From Xiphydria camelus (taxonomy: Eukaryota; Arthropoda; Insecta; Hymenoptera; Xiphydriidae), in contig OY783196.1 in the NCBI GenBank assembly GCA_963678675.1, positions 25,212,827 to 25,276,826 of the forward strand: a DNA stretch of 64,000 bases, written 5' to 3'. This document shows positions 35,139-46,616 of the stretch, piece after piece. Made by a program: the position numbers and the translations under genes. The notes beneath the pieces were generated by a model that did not search any database, had not been told where the DNA came from, and saw only the letters and a program-made list of their open reading frames with translations. Position 1 is the first letter of the stretch. Every line of letters starts with the position of its first letter.

Positions 35139-35669
35139 ATGGACCAGCAGTATTGCCTCCGGTGGAACAATCATCCAGCTAACCTGACGGACGTTCTCAG
35201 CTCGCTGTTAGCGCGAGAAGCACTTTGCGACGTTACCCTGGCTTGCGTCGGCGAGACTTTCAAGGCGCACCAAACGATACTCTCCGCGTGCAGTCCATAC
35301 TTTGAGAACATTTTCCTTCAAAATACTCATCCCCATCCGATCATATTTCTGAAGGATGTCAATGATACGGAGATGAAAGCGTTGCTCCACTTTATGTACA
35401 AGGGAGAGGTTAATGTTAGTCAGCACCTGCTACCGATGTTCCTTAAAACTGCGGAAGCGCTGCAGATTAGAGGTCTCACCGACAATAGTGTAAATAACAA
35501 AACAGAGGCAAAGAGTCCGTCACCCGAACCAGAGACGCAAACCAGCGTTAGACACTCCGACTCGCCTAACCTCCAGTCCCATCCAGAAAAGAGGAAACGA
35601 AAGGCATCGGGCAGCTACGACGTCTCCCTTACGGGTCCACCCAGCGAGCGGTTTTTGTCCGATTCTCAG
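35139..35669 (+). CDS. Fruitless BTB exon
   Basis: ATG at 35139 (context GACAAGATGG) opens 177 codons to the donor TCTCAG|GTATAT, phase 0. Residues 1-115 are a BTB/POZ dimerisation domain of the insect tramtrack/bric-a-brac group: it starts [16 protein letters not shown] and contains [28 protein letters not shown] and FMYKGEVNV. The closest family I recognise is Fruitless, the transcription factor that shapes male courtship circuits and other neural fates. After the BTB come Ser/Pro-rich sequence (residues 125-150) and a basic KRKRK cluster (151-155), a possible nuclear-localisation signal. The same frame is open upstream to at least 34989 without an ATG, so a 5' alternative exon could add an N-terminal extension, as the male-specific fly isoforms have. 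No such exon is seen here. Read-through past the donor adds 24 codons ending CLQS, then TAA. Confidence 0.95.
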
Positions 35670-36197
35670 GTATATGACCAATTTTTCTTGCCCTCGATGT
35701 TGCCTTTTTTCATAGCTTCCTCGTTCTGTTTACAAAGTTAATCGTAGATCAGAGAGATATATTTCTTAACGATATGTTATTTGCTTAATAAGTACATACT
35801 TATCTTGGACTTTTATAATTTTATATAAATTCGTATACTCTTGGCTCGTTCGAAATGCTCTAGATTATATCTGCAGTATTCAGAGTTGTTCGTTTACCAT
35901 TCTATAATGCATGGTATTAGAAAGAGAGCAATTTTAGGACGAGGTATATTAAAAGTTGGAACAGTATTTTTATATAAAGTAGCAACACTGATTGTCATAA
36001 TATAACGGCAGATCAATTTATTCTATATTATCTGTTACCTTTTGAATATTTACAATTCAAAATAATTATAAATCATATGCATTTTATAGTTCATTATTAC
36101 AAGTAGATGAAACAGTAATGTAGCAGACTATTGGTTTTGGTGGCTTGTCGATAATGCATCAATTGTGCCTTTTTTTTCATAATTGTAAGGTGAAAAT

Positions 36198-36589
36198 GGG
36201 CATGTTCACAACTTTTTGTACAACTGTTTAAAGTGCATGAATCGGAAGATTAGGGTATTAAAGTAATGTAGGTAAAAAATGGGTCATTAAAAATATGTTT
36301 TTCCATTATTTTTGAGATGTTAAAAAAGGCATTCGTTTTAAAGCGTCGCACTTTCATCGCCATTTTAACTGACCAATCAGAGTCGGGCAACAGATTCTTC
36401 ACCATTCACAAACCCGGGTTTGGGCCCTTGCCAATGGCTTTAGTGACGTCGCTAAGGATTTTGTTTGAATCAAAGTCAAACTTTAAACATTAAACAAAAA
36501 GAAATTAGTGCTCAGAAAAAAAACATACATCTTATTAATAAGCACAAAAAGTATTAACGAATGAGCAAAAAAAAATCGTGAACATGCCC
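36198..36589. mobile_element. About 390-bp element with GGGCATGTTCAC termini
   Basis: The 12-bp perfect inverted termini GGGCATGTTCAC / GTGAACATGCCC are each followed inward by T- or A-rich sequence and little other similarity. Target duplication is unclear. It lies in the first fruitless intron of the window. Confidence 0.6.
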
Positions 36590-38379
36590 ATTAAATATAA
36601 TGGGTGTTTCTACTAAAATGTATATCTGTACGTTTATCAATTTCATTAGGTCTAAAAAGCATTGAAAGCGTAAATTTTTATTTCATGCAAGATACTGTGT
36701 TTTATCACAGTAGCTTAAATACATTACTAGACCTCTGATATAATGTATCTGAAATTTCAGACATCGTGATAAAATATCAATTCCTTTCATATATTTCCCT
36801 TAAACATTCGTTAAAAGATGAACTATTATTTCAGTGGTAGTTTATATTCTTTAACAGAATTTAAGCAGCCTTTGTTAGTCAAAAAGACTTATCAGTTCCA
36901 TATCAAAATATCAAAAATGACTTTTCTTTTATCGCAGTGGCTCGAATTTTAAACATATCCAGTATAAAGAGCACATTAACACTTCCCAAGGCTATTTCCC
37001 AAATGAAAACAAGCAATAAATCGTAATATTCGTCCAAACTTCATTACCTAGCCTTGTATAAAGTCTCTGGGTGAGTGTTAAAGAACTAAAATGGGCATAA
37101 GCAGTTGGAACTAATGGGCATTCTACCACATTTCAACTTGACATGCTATAATGGATATTAAACATACATATGCCTGCATATTTTCGAACAAATGTAAATG
37201 CAGATAAGCTTAGCTTGCCCAGCAAGTGCCTATACAATTTATGTAAATATTTTACAAATACACTGACTCATAGTCCCTTGCGGTGCTGCTAAACGGACAC
37301 AAGGAAGCTTGTAATTTTCCATTCGTGTACTACAAGATATACTTTATATTCTATGCCAGCAATTTTTGTATACGACTCTAATAATAGATCGAGTGCCAGT
37401 ATTACTAGTTGGAAACTTGATACCTAAAGAAGTTCAGAGCATTTTTTAAAAATAATTAATATGTAAATATCAGAGGCTAGTTAGTATTACGTGTATAATA
37501 TTAACCACATACGCGCGTCTATTTTCGGAAGAGTGTATACACCGTAAATTACCTTATATTAATTTCATTACTGTTTTTTTACCTAGGAGAGTGAAAGTAA
37601 ATTATATATTATAGTTGACACTCGCTATATACGTGCAATTAGTTCAAGGAAATCGCTAATAAAAAATAATCGGGAACAATAATTTACCGTTACTTGGATA
37701 TTTATAAATAGTTTGTCCTGATTTTAAACTATTTTTTCGTTAATTTTCCTCCGAACTTTCAAAACTTTCTCTTTGTTCATCATATAGAATGGTGTATATA
37801 TTCCGTTCGTCCTCATTTTAGAACAAGACTTCTAGAATTTCAACTTTTCCACGTTTCTTCTAACAGTCCTTTGTTATACGAACACGTGTAAATTAAGTAA
37901 TTCTTTAGAAGTCGTTAATCCATAATATTTGGGAATTTATCAATGTTATTCTGTTTATAGTTATGTATTCCAGCTTTACTGCCTCTTTTTAAATAACTCA
38001 ATTTATATTATCAGAATATTTGTATGCTATTCGCACATGCAAATCATTCTATTACTGGCATTTATTGTATATTCAGTGGGATCGTACGAAGCCGACTGAT
38101 AAGGTGATTTGAATTTATTTTCCTGAAATGAAGGCTCGAACAGTTTGTATTATGATTTATGACGCTTTTAAGCATCAAAAGATAGCTTAAAATGTGATAT
38201 GAGAGAAGGTTTCTCGTGGATACGAGACACATTTTAATGGTCACTAAAAGTATTATTTGATATTTTTTGGCAACTGTTATTATCCTGTTTTCATATTTTT
38301 TTTACTTAATTTCAAAATATCAATTGTATGTATAATACCTCCAAGAACTCAAGCTTTATATTATTACGAAGTTGATTAA

Positions 38380-38471
38380 CCTTTAGAGGGCGGGGATTTT
38401 TTTTAAATAGAATGTGTTCCCAGGGTGGTCCCTAAAGGGACCACTTAGGGACCACCCCCGTTCTCTAATGG
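38380..38471. mobile_element. TTAA-flanked 92-bp MITE
   Basis: TTAA flanks both ends (38376-38379, 38472-38475). The imperfect inverted termini are CCTTTAGAGGGCGGGG and, from the other strand, CCATTAGAGAACGGGG. The interior is a hairpin around GGTGGTCCCTAAAGGGACCA. Confidence 0.8.
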
Positions 38472-39450
38472 TTAAAGGTTCCATAATTCCTTTGTCGTTT
38501 ACTTTTACATTTTAGTTCACTGATTAGCTCTTTTCGTGCATGATTATACAGCTTTTTCAATAAACTTAACTGTAACCTTGAAATGCAAACTAAAGTAAAT
38601 GTACGTACTAAAATTATCCATTCAGCTGTTTCATACGGCATCCTTATAGCATGTACTTGTGACAAAACGTACTTCAGATATTAATAAGAATTCGAATGTC
38701 GAAATTTTCGTTCCTTCGACATAAGTACGAGCTGTAAACGAAATTTAGAAAGGAATCCAAGCTATTAAAGTTTTATCACGATGCTGTCTAGAACCTTTTT
38801 ATAAATTTATTACGAGAACGAAATTTATTGTTGATTAAAGTACATTCAAATTGTAATCTCGCCTTGTCTTTTATCTGTAACAACATTGAATATAAGAGAT
38901 AACGCAACTCATACTCCAGCTATTGCAATGATCACCAATCACTTTATCATGTAATAATATCTAAATTGCGTAATCCCCAAATAACATATGACATTATTTC
39001 CTGGATAGAAATTATCTATTTTTTTACATTCGCGATTGATAAAGAAGGTTAATTTCTTGTGAAATGAGTCAGAGAAAGCGGATTAGAAAATGTCGGGGAA
39101 GCGAATGCGATGCTTGCAATCATAGAAATTAACTTTTAGAATTAGAGACTAAAAAACTTCTATGAGAAATCGATAATAGATATTGAATGAGATTGTTAAA
39201 CAGGTACATATTAGATGCAAGGAATTATTTATTTATTGCACGTTTTATGAATAAACTTTTTCTCGAGTTTGGCAGGAAAGAAAGTAGATAGTTAAAAAGT
39301 CAATATTGATAAATTCGTTGGACGCAAGGCGATCATTCATCTAGTCCACACTTTTTCTAAGAATTTTCTAGATATATTAGTGACATAAGGATATGAAATT
39401 ATAACAAAACTTAATTGTGCTCACGCGTATCTTGGATTTATCATTTTCAG

Positions 39451-39630
39451 GCATCGTCTCAATGTAGTTACAAATCAAGTCCTCCAGTGATTCCAAAATT
39501 AAACAATGCACTGGGGAGTGATTTGGAGGATGGAGGACGACCTATGTCCCCTTCGTCTCAACCTCAGGCTCCTATCAAACAGGAGTTAGATCACCATATG
39601 CCTGACTTCCATGACAACATCTCCCTTCCT
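39451..39630 (+). CDS. Fruitless linker exon 1
   Basis: The exon lies between the acceptor CATTTTCAG and donor CTTCCT|GTAAGT; 60 codons, phase 0 at both ends, in register with the BTB exon. It is disordered, Ser/Pro-rich linker sequence (ASSQCSYKSSPPVIPK... RPMSPSSQPQ). It includes APIKQELD, whose IKQE fits the sumoylation consensus (hydrophobic-Lys-x-Glu). A similar IKQEL occurs in the Drosophila linker as I remember it, so this short motif may be the conserved functional part. It can splice in frame either to 41166 or to 47913. Confidence 0.88.
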
Positions 39631-41165
39631 GTAAGTAATCATCTGCTGTCTACTAATGTCATGTACTTATCCCTGTGGCTTTTATTAACGCTTTGCTAAG
39701 CCTCCTAGATTGAAAAAGTCATTGGCAAGTTTACCTTAGCGAATTAATTGATCATTAATAATTGTGTACTGTTTGATCCACTAGTTCAAGTAATATGACA
39801 TTTTCCTTTTATACATTAAAAAGATGCATTCTTTTTCTAAAATTTTAATATTTCATGAATAGTACAAAGAAGTATAATCTTCTAATTGTACTTTCTGTAT
39901 CTTGAGTAACGTGGACAAATTATGTAAAATGTCTAAAGAGAAGAGAAGGTCAACAAATGTATTATAAAATTTATTATAAAGTCTTACATCAGGGGTGATG
40001 AGAGGGATTTACGTAAAAACGGTAGTATTCCATTTTTCTGAAACTTAACAGATTGAATAACAGACTTTAAACACTTTTCAATATGAGCTGTTTTTTACGT
40101 CGTCCTTATTGTTTGTCAAAACTATCAAATGTTCAACCTCAAACTAGGCGACACATTTGATTAACGTGATGTTCAATTTTTTCAAATCCGATTACTGTTA
40201 TGGGAATCCTGTTTAATTTAAATTGAAAATGTAGCAATAATGTCTTAAGTAATTTGTGCATGCTTCCTTATTGTTACTTTCAGTGACGTCGGTAGATTGT
40301 TGTTGTAAGAATAATACAATTCTACCAGCTTATGTTGATTTAATTTGACACAACTCGTAGGATATTAAAAAGAAGTTTTGTATATTTTGTTTCAAAACTA
40401 TCATTTGATCAAATATAAGTTTATTAATGCTCTGCTAAGAGATGGTCTACACAATGACAAACTTTAACGTCGTTGTTGATGTTAACACTGTGACTGCATT
40501 TTATTTTATAGTCAATTTAAATCGTTCTTTTAATTTATATTTGCCTTACAAATATTCTATCAGGCAATAAGCCTCGAAATTATCCGTACAATGATTTTGC
40601 AGTTAGAAATCATATTTTTAAAGTTCATTCCCCTGAGAATGCTCCACATTATTAGACACAAAGGTACTGTATATCAATTTTCCCCCTTTAGATATTCAAA
40701 TTTTTCCTGAACCAAAACAAAGTTTTCTACGTATGTGATTGCATGAATGTGTTGTATGCTGCACGCAATGTTTAATGTAGAATGGAAGAATGAAAAACTG
40801 TTTTACTTTACGTCTTCAAGTCTTTTAACATATGCTTAGCCAGGGTATGTAGCAGTATTCTTCGAAATTGGTGTAAGGCTTACAACGGTTTGACGATTTT
40901 GTTTTGGAGAAATATCGCAGAAACAATTATTTATTCAACCAAAGCAAGTTCTTTCAACTTGATTCTTTCCTCGAAGATTCATAGTTTCGTTACTGCTCCC
41001 TAATTGGGAATGATAGTAAACTGGGCCTACAACTGCTTAGTCGAACAAAACATGGGAAGGAAGGGATTTTCCAAATGTGAAAACACAAAATTGGCTTCTC
41101 ACTCGCTGAAAGGCAAAATTCGAATGTGTTGATTAAACACATATCCTTTCCTTCTCTGTTGACAG

Positions 41166-41852
41166 ACAAGTGTGGAGTGGGAGGTTCAGAGAGATGGGAA
41201 GAGTGACGAAACTATGGATGTTCAGAGCATGGCTCACCCCGACCGTCCAGGTTCATCCATGTTGCAAGCGTCTCGCGAGAACGCCATTATGGCTGGAGGG
41301 TCCTTATGTATCAATACGACGGCAACCCTGCCGAACTACTGTGGGAGGTCACCCGATAATCGCTTGCACACTTATTTTCCATCTCCAAAACATTTATATG
41401 CATACCGTACACACAGCGTAAAGTCGTCGACAGCTTCTAACTCGATGCCTCAGTCTAGTATGAGATCTAAAACGTCGCAGGATAATAGTAGCACAAGTAA
41501 GATTGTAAATGTAGAGTCCTTGCGACAAGGAACATCGGTAATACAGTCCACTTTGTGCAGTTCGTTGCAACGATCCGTCTCGCAAGGTAGAAAGGCTGGT
41601 AGATTCAAACCTGGATGGTTGGAGTCCTACACGTGGCTTCAGTACGATGAACAGTCGAATTTGATGTTTTGTAAATACTGTAGGAAGTGGAGTGAAACTA
41701 TTCCTGAAATTCGAACTTCCTTTGCCGCTGGAAACGGTAATTTTAGATTAGAGATTGTAAATCATCACGATAAATGCAAAGCACACAATCTGTGCGTCGC
41801 GAAGGAAGGAGAAACGAAGGAAGAGTACTCCTATACTACAGACTCTTGCTGA
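41166..41852 (+). CDS. Fruitless alternative terminal exon with TTF/C17orf113-type zinc finger
   Basis: The acceptor TCTGTTGACAG (exon start 41166) enters in phase 0, matching the 39630 donor, and the frame runs 228 codons to TGA 41850-41852. The first ~140 residues are low-complexity and Ser/Thr-rich. From about residue 143 a distinct module appears: [19 protein letters not shown], then [22 protein letters not shown] and [11 protein letters not shown]. Its order (W-x3-Y-x-WL-x-YD, FCxxC, GNxNFR, H-x4-KAH) is that of the TTF/C17orf113-like zinc finger often linked to hAT-derived proteins, not of C2H2 fingers. The exon would give a BTB-linker-TTF protein of about 465 residues. No strong internal phase-0 donor is obvious (weak candidates near 41417 and 41541), so use of its 5' part as a shared exon is possible but less likely. 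Confidence 0.75.
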   Translation, partial: TSVEWEVQRDGKSDETMDVQSMAHPDRPGSSMLQASRENAIMAGGSLCINTTATLPNYCGRSPDNRLHTYFPSPKHLYAYRTHSVKSSTASNSMPQSSMRSKTSQDNSSTSKIVNVESLRQGTSVIQSTLCSSLQRSVSQGRKAGRFKPGWLESYTWLQYDEQSNLMFCKYCRKWSETIPEIRTSFAAGNGNFRLEIVNHHDKCKAHNLCVAKEGETKEEYSYTTDSC

Positions 41853-42198
41853 TTATATTTCTCTATTGACCTTTATTCGTCTATATTGTGATGCCGTTGA
41901 TGCGTTATCGACTTTTAATTATTATTAATCGGATTGTCGTTAAACATATTCTGTACATAGCATACGTGTTTTTTTCCATTTTTAGTGGACCATATCTCTA
42001 GCAGGGTGTCCAGCGATCAGGGAAACCTGAAATACCTCAATTTTTCAGGGAACTTTATACTCCGGTTTTATTGAACATCCCTCGTGTGGGTACCTTTAAA
42101 ACCTTGTAGATATTTTATATCTGTACACATGCAAACCACTTTTCTCATTTAACTTTCTTAAGGTACTATAACAGAGCACTTTTTAGCTGTTAATGCAT

Positions 42199-42204
42199 AA
42201 TAAA
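42199..42204 (+). terminator. Candidate polyadenylation signal for the TTF-type exon
   Basis: AATAAA lies about 350 bp after the TGA at 41852 and is the first canonical hexamer downstream. It supports use of 41166-41852 as a terminal exon. Confidence 0.4.
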
Positions 42205-42800
42205 TAACCGAAGTACAGTAGACTCACAATAACGATTCCGATTCAAAACTGTAGGAGCTGAAATGGCGAGTTAACGAGAGCCTCCACTAACGGCATCTTA
42301 CTGGTTAAGCTCCGCCTTCTGTCTCGTACATGCGTATGTCGTACGCGTGTTTACAGCGTTAAAAAATATAAGATTTATTCTTTTTGCTTACTCTTTTTAC
42401 ATTTTTCTAAAAAGTGTAACGAGTGTAAGAAAGTATGCATAGCCGGCATTGCTTCTTCCATCGCGTGGACCAAGGCTAGCGAAGGCGCTGCGGGAGTACG
42501 GAATTAGATTCGTGAATATACTTGTGAGGGGAAGTCGGAAGTTATCGAGGGTGGACTTAACAAATGTCTACTGTACACAATTGCAGAATGTTTACGAAAA
42601 ACAACAATCGCATGGTACCTACTGTGAAAAAGCGATATCAAAGTTTTTGAAGTTTTTATACCAAACGTTGTTAGCATTCAAAATTTTCTTCTCGGAAATT
42701 GCATGAAAGGTAAAGAAGATCAAGAAATAAATAAATGACAATAGTTGAGACGATGATTGTGAGATTTAGATATACGGCAAGTTTGTAATATTTATTACTA

Positions 42801-43316
42801 CAGTAGAAGCCCGTTTGTCTGGTCCTCGATGAAGCGAGATTCCGCGTTATCAGAGGCGTCCAAATTATCCGAGCACTCTGCATTAACCGAGGAAAAAGCT
42901 CGGATAACATGGAAAAACTCGGATATAACGGACGAGGCGACTATGCTGCGCGCAAGATATATACATATTTTATATATGTATACATGTGTACGATATATTT
43001 GCTAGCGCTCTTTCATTTTAACAAGCACAAACTTTTACATTCATGTTGCGCCGTTGCGAGTTAAACACGATTGCGTTACAGTTGAAGTACCTGTGTGATA
43101 CAGCATGGTTATATCCGAAAAGTAAAAAAAAGGTCGTAGTTAGCATAGGGCGAAAGTTAAGAACGATCGAAAAGTTGAATGAAGGTGAAGTATTCGTATG
43201 GGCAGCTATACAGGTGATTGTGGCGTCAAAATGCATACTTCTTCGTATTATTCGAGATTTTGATTATTTCGAGGTACGCTCCCACTGAATTATTTCGGAT
43301 AGACGGGGTTCTACAG
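42801..43316 (+). mobile_element. pogo/Tigger-like element remnant
   Basis: It is flanked by TA. The left terminus is CAGTAGAAGCCCGTTTGTCT; the right terminus, reverse-complemented, is CTGTAGAACCCCGTCTATCC, the pattern of pogo/Tigger ends. A plus-strand frame (43043-43288) includes SKKKVVVSIGRKLRTIEKLN followed by EGE, like the N-terminal CENP-B-type helix-turn-helix of Tigger transposases, but it ends soon after. The DDE domain is absent. The element is therefore a short, inactive deletion derivative in the fruitless intron. Confidence 0.7.
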
Positions 43317-43589
43317 TATGTATATTATACTAGCAGTCTCTTGATACGAAATAGACGAGGGGGAATATCGGTAGAATTAGTTTTCAACAAAAGAAAGATA
43401 TTAAATTTGATCGTCTATATTCCTAGTGCATATATCTACATTAGTCTTATCATATATGCCTACATAAAATGGATATTTTCTTAACAGCAAATTAGACTGG
43501 TTACACTTAGTGCGCATTGCGTGCAGCTTCTCTAGTTTTATACCAATCATGTGCCTCAAAAACTATGGGAATCGCAATTAGTGCGTGTA

Positions 43590-44005
43590 GGGTGGCCAGC
43601 GATCTTTAAATCTATGAAAACCTAAAAGATTGACAAAAAGAAAAAACCCTTAAATTTGTAGGATCCCTGGAAAAAATGTTGGAAAATCCTTTGATTTTAC
43701 CGCGAGAACGTGAAATTGTTTTAAGTGCGTTCAGACCCAGGAAAAACAAATCAGTGCTATATGTTGTGTTGGCGTCTGTTTCAACGAGCTACTCAATTTG
43801 AAGCCTCCCTCCTCGTTCAACCCTTTTCAGTAGAGTGGTTAAATAACTCGACCTATTTGCGCTTTTAATCTTTGACATTAAATTCTCAATTTTTTTTAAC
43901 AAAATACGACATTTGTTTTAAAAGTCTTAAAAAACGTTACTTTCTATTTAACTTGGAAAACCTAAGAAAACCTTGAATTCAAAAACGCTGATTCGTTGGC
44001 CACCC
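43590..44005. mobile_element. TA-flanked 416-bp element with GGGTGGCCA termini
   Basis: TA flanks both ends. The termini are GGGTGGCCAGCGATC and, reverse-complemented, GGGTGGCCAACGAATC. A related single terminus, GGGTGTCCAGCGATCAGG, occurs alone at about 42005, so other members or fragments are present nearby. No transposase frame. Confidence 0.7.
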
Positions 44006-44288
44006 TACTGAATTCAAAACAGTCAAAATTGAATTCGATTTAAGAAAAATTGAAATTTATACATGTATGCAGATATATTATTGATACATGCAAATAGACA
44101 TCTTACTTATTCTCACTCGTTTGGACATTTCGTCCAAATGCTAAGAACCGTATTCACGCTCTGCTTTTAACCGTAAAAGCACACTTGTGATTCTCAGCTG
44201 TACCTCTTTTAAGGACTATGCAATATCGCTAATGGCGAGCTCCTAAGAAATAGAACACTCTTAGCGTTAATAGTGGTTTAATAGTATT

Positions 44289-44520
44289 GTCGGCTGAGAA
44301 GAATATTATCCTAAGTACTTTTCTATTAATTTTGAGTATTACGCATTTGAAAGTTTTATTGCCCTATAACGAAGACAATTCTGGGCAATTTTTCGAGGTA
44401 TGGTTTTTATTATATTTCATTTATATATATAAATAGTTACAAAAATTGGGACTTAGGATATTATGTCAATAACTCATTTTTCAAAAGAATGGACATAGGA
44501 TAGTATTCTTCTCAACCGAC
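44289..44520. repeat. Inverted repeat with ~25-bp arms
   Basis: GTCGGCTGAGAAGAATATTATCCTA at the left pairs with its near reverse complement at the right end (3 mismatches). It is probably the core of an old foldback element in the fruitless intron; boundaries and target site are unclear. Confidence 0.6.
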
Positions 44521-45291
44521 GGTATGTTCTGAACATGTGCCTAAGGTCGCACTTAGTACACGCTATTATTATAAATTTATAAATTTCTATTAACGTTAAA
44601 AGTGCTCTGCTACTTCACAGTGCCTAAGTGAATTAAAAGTTGAACAGACATTTTCTCTAAAAAAAAACCAGAAAAACAACTTTAAAGCGAGTACTGAATA
44701 TGGATTCAACTTTTTAGAATACTCTTATTTATAACGTCACGTTTTTTTAAGTTTAAGACCGCTCATTGCTTTAGCATTTAAAAAGGTACATATCTATGCA
44801 TTTACCTAAAGTAGGAATTTGTTCCTTAAAGATGATATTAATTCGATAAAGTGTATATTTGATACTCTCGAATTTAAGATTCATATTGTGTTAATATTTT
44901 ATAGGACTGCTTTCAGTTGAGAAAGTGATAGAAATGGAAAGCGATATATCTGTGAAGGAATTGTTTATTATCGTAAAGTCTGAAAGTCTCACGTGACCTA
45001 ATCGATAATCGCAGATATAAATATAGTATCTAAAAGAAACTAAATTGTTTTATCCAAGCCCTATTACGCGCACAGTCTACATGCTCGCTTACTCTACATC
45101 TTCATGTTTATAAATAAAACAACTCTAAATTGATATCTCTGTATGAAATTTGTATATATTTTAAAATTTAGTTTCATTTAAAAATTGAATGCATCATGAC
45201 AAAAACTAGTTGATTATGTGCAGAAATTCCAAAGTAATGACTGTGCGCTATTTTGGAAATATTGATACGTCATACGCGCGAAAGTAATTAA

Positions 45292-45385
45292 CCCTTTGCG
45301 GTCGAGAGGTACCTGGAGGGGACGCCGTAGCGCGCCGCTGGAGTGCAAAGTGGGGGGTCGCCTTATGCCTCTCGACGGCAAAGGG
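45292..45385. mobile_element. TTAA-type 94-bp palindromic MITE
   Basis: The left flank is TTAA (45288-45291) and the right flank is CTAA (one mutation from TTAA). The inverted termini CCCTTTGCGGTCGAGAGG / CCTCTCGACGGCAAAGGG differ by one position. The GC-rich centre carries a GGTACCTGGAGGGGACG block. Confidence 0.8.
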
Positions 45386-45407
45386 CTAATTTTCAGCTTA
45401 TTCTGAA

Positions 45408-45961
45408 TATACAGTATGTCCCATTGGTAACGCAAGTATTTGAATTTCCCCGACATTTGACTTTGGTAGTGCTTGGAACGGTGCTGTAGTTAGAGTTGGC
45501 TTCAGAAGAGTGCGCTGCGCTCTTACGAGCCGTGTTTCGCGAAACTTGTATGATTATTTCTCATCACGTCTACACATTATTTACCATTATTTACAAATTC
45601 AGTTAATTTCGAGGTTAGACGCTTCGATCTCCCGAATTGACAGTTCCCGGGAAATCAGACGTTTTAAGGCCATCACACGTGAAAAAATGTAAGCAGTAAC
45701 AGTAAGGATTGACCAATCAGAAATATCATTCTTACGGAATTATGCTTAAACAGGCTTTCTGATTGGTCAATCTTTACTGTTACTGCTTACGTTATTTCAC
45801 GTGTGATGGCCTTTACACTTTTCGCTCTCGAAACACGGCTCGTAAGAACGCAGCGCACTCTTCTGAAGCTAACTCTCGGGTACAGCACCGTTCCAAGCAC
45901 TACCAAAGTCAAATGTCAGGGAAATTCAAATACTTGCGTTACCAATGGGACATACTGTATA
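45408..45961. mobile_element. 550-bp near-complete palindrome (TA-flanked foldback)
   Basis: The left arm begins TATACAGTATGTCCCATTGG and the right arm ends with its exact reverse complement. The arms of roughly 250 bp pair almost throughout, including TGGTAGTGCTTGGAACGGTG, GAGCCGTGTTTCG and CTGATTGGTCAATC blocks, with a short loop around 45730-45755. TA at both ends fits a mariner-type target. Frames read in it are mirror images and not genes. Confidence 0.88.
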
Positions 45962-46454
45962 CTGTACATACAAGCAGCATTATCGTGAGACTTTCATTGA
46001 ATAGAATGGAAAGTGGAAATGTGATCATATCGAGGATAAACACTTTTTATTTATATTTACATTGTTTACTAACTATCGTCCTAAGATAGATATAACTTGT
46101 ATGAAAATACCAATTTTTGGATAGAATATACAAGTTAGTTTAACTTGCATGATATGTTGAGTGATATATTAGAAGCTGTTGGTAGTGAAGGAATGCCAAA
46201 GTAGGAGTTTCTAAGGTGATGCTATTCTGTGATGGATTCATTTACTTTCTTAAACGCTAACAATATTGTTTTTAATTCTTTTTTATTACAAAAAGCACAA
46301 CAATGTAACGCTTTAACACAACAGATAAAATAATATTGATATGGTACTAAGACAAATATTTTTAGAAGAAAAAGTCCATTAATTATTTCTTAGTATAGCA
46401 AATGGAAGTAAATCTTTGTGTCAAAAATGATACCGTGATATGATTGAATATTAA

Positions 46455-46612
46455 CACGTTGACTGTCCCCACAAGGAATTTTTTTCCATTCCACGACGTC
46501 GAAAAATGAAACCATCACGCATACGGCAATGGCAAATGAATCACATATGTCTCATGGACGTACAGCGACGTTTCTGTATGAATCATATGTGACTCATGGG
46601 ACAGTCAACGTG
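46455..46612. mobile_element. TTAA-flanked 158-bp MITE
   Basis: TTAA flanks both ends (46451-46454, 46613-46616). The termini CACGTTGACTGTCCC and its exact reverse complement are present. The first eight bases match those of the 15637-15715 element, which suggests the same or a closely related family. Confidence 0.85.
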
Positions 46613-46616
46613 TTAA

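Larger units (their letters stand above)
35670..39450 (+). other. fruitless intron between BTB and first linker exon
   Basis: AT-rich intron. It contains an inverted-terminal element at 36198-36589 and a TTAA-flanked MITE at 38380-38471. No further coding exon was recognised. Confidence 0.6.

Noticed and set aside
45510..46089. Frames on both strands around the 45.4-46.0 kb palindrome
   Set aside because: They mirror each other through the inverted repeat and contain no transposase motif.
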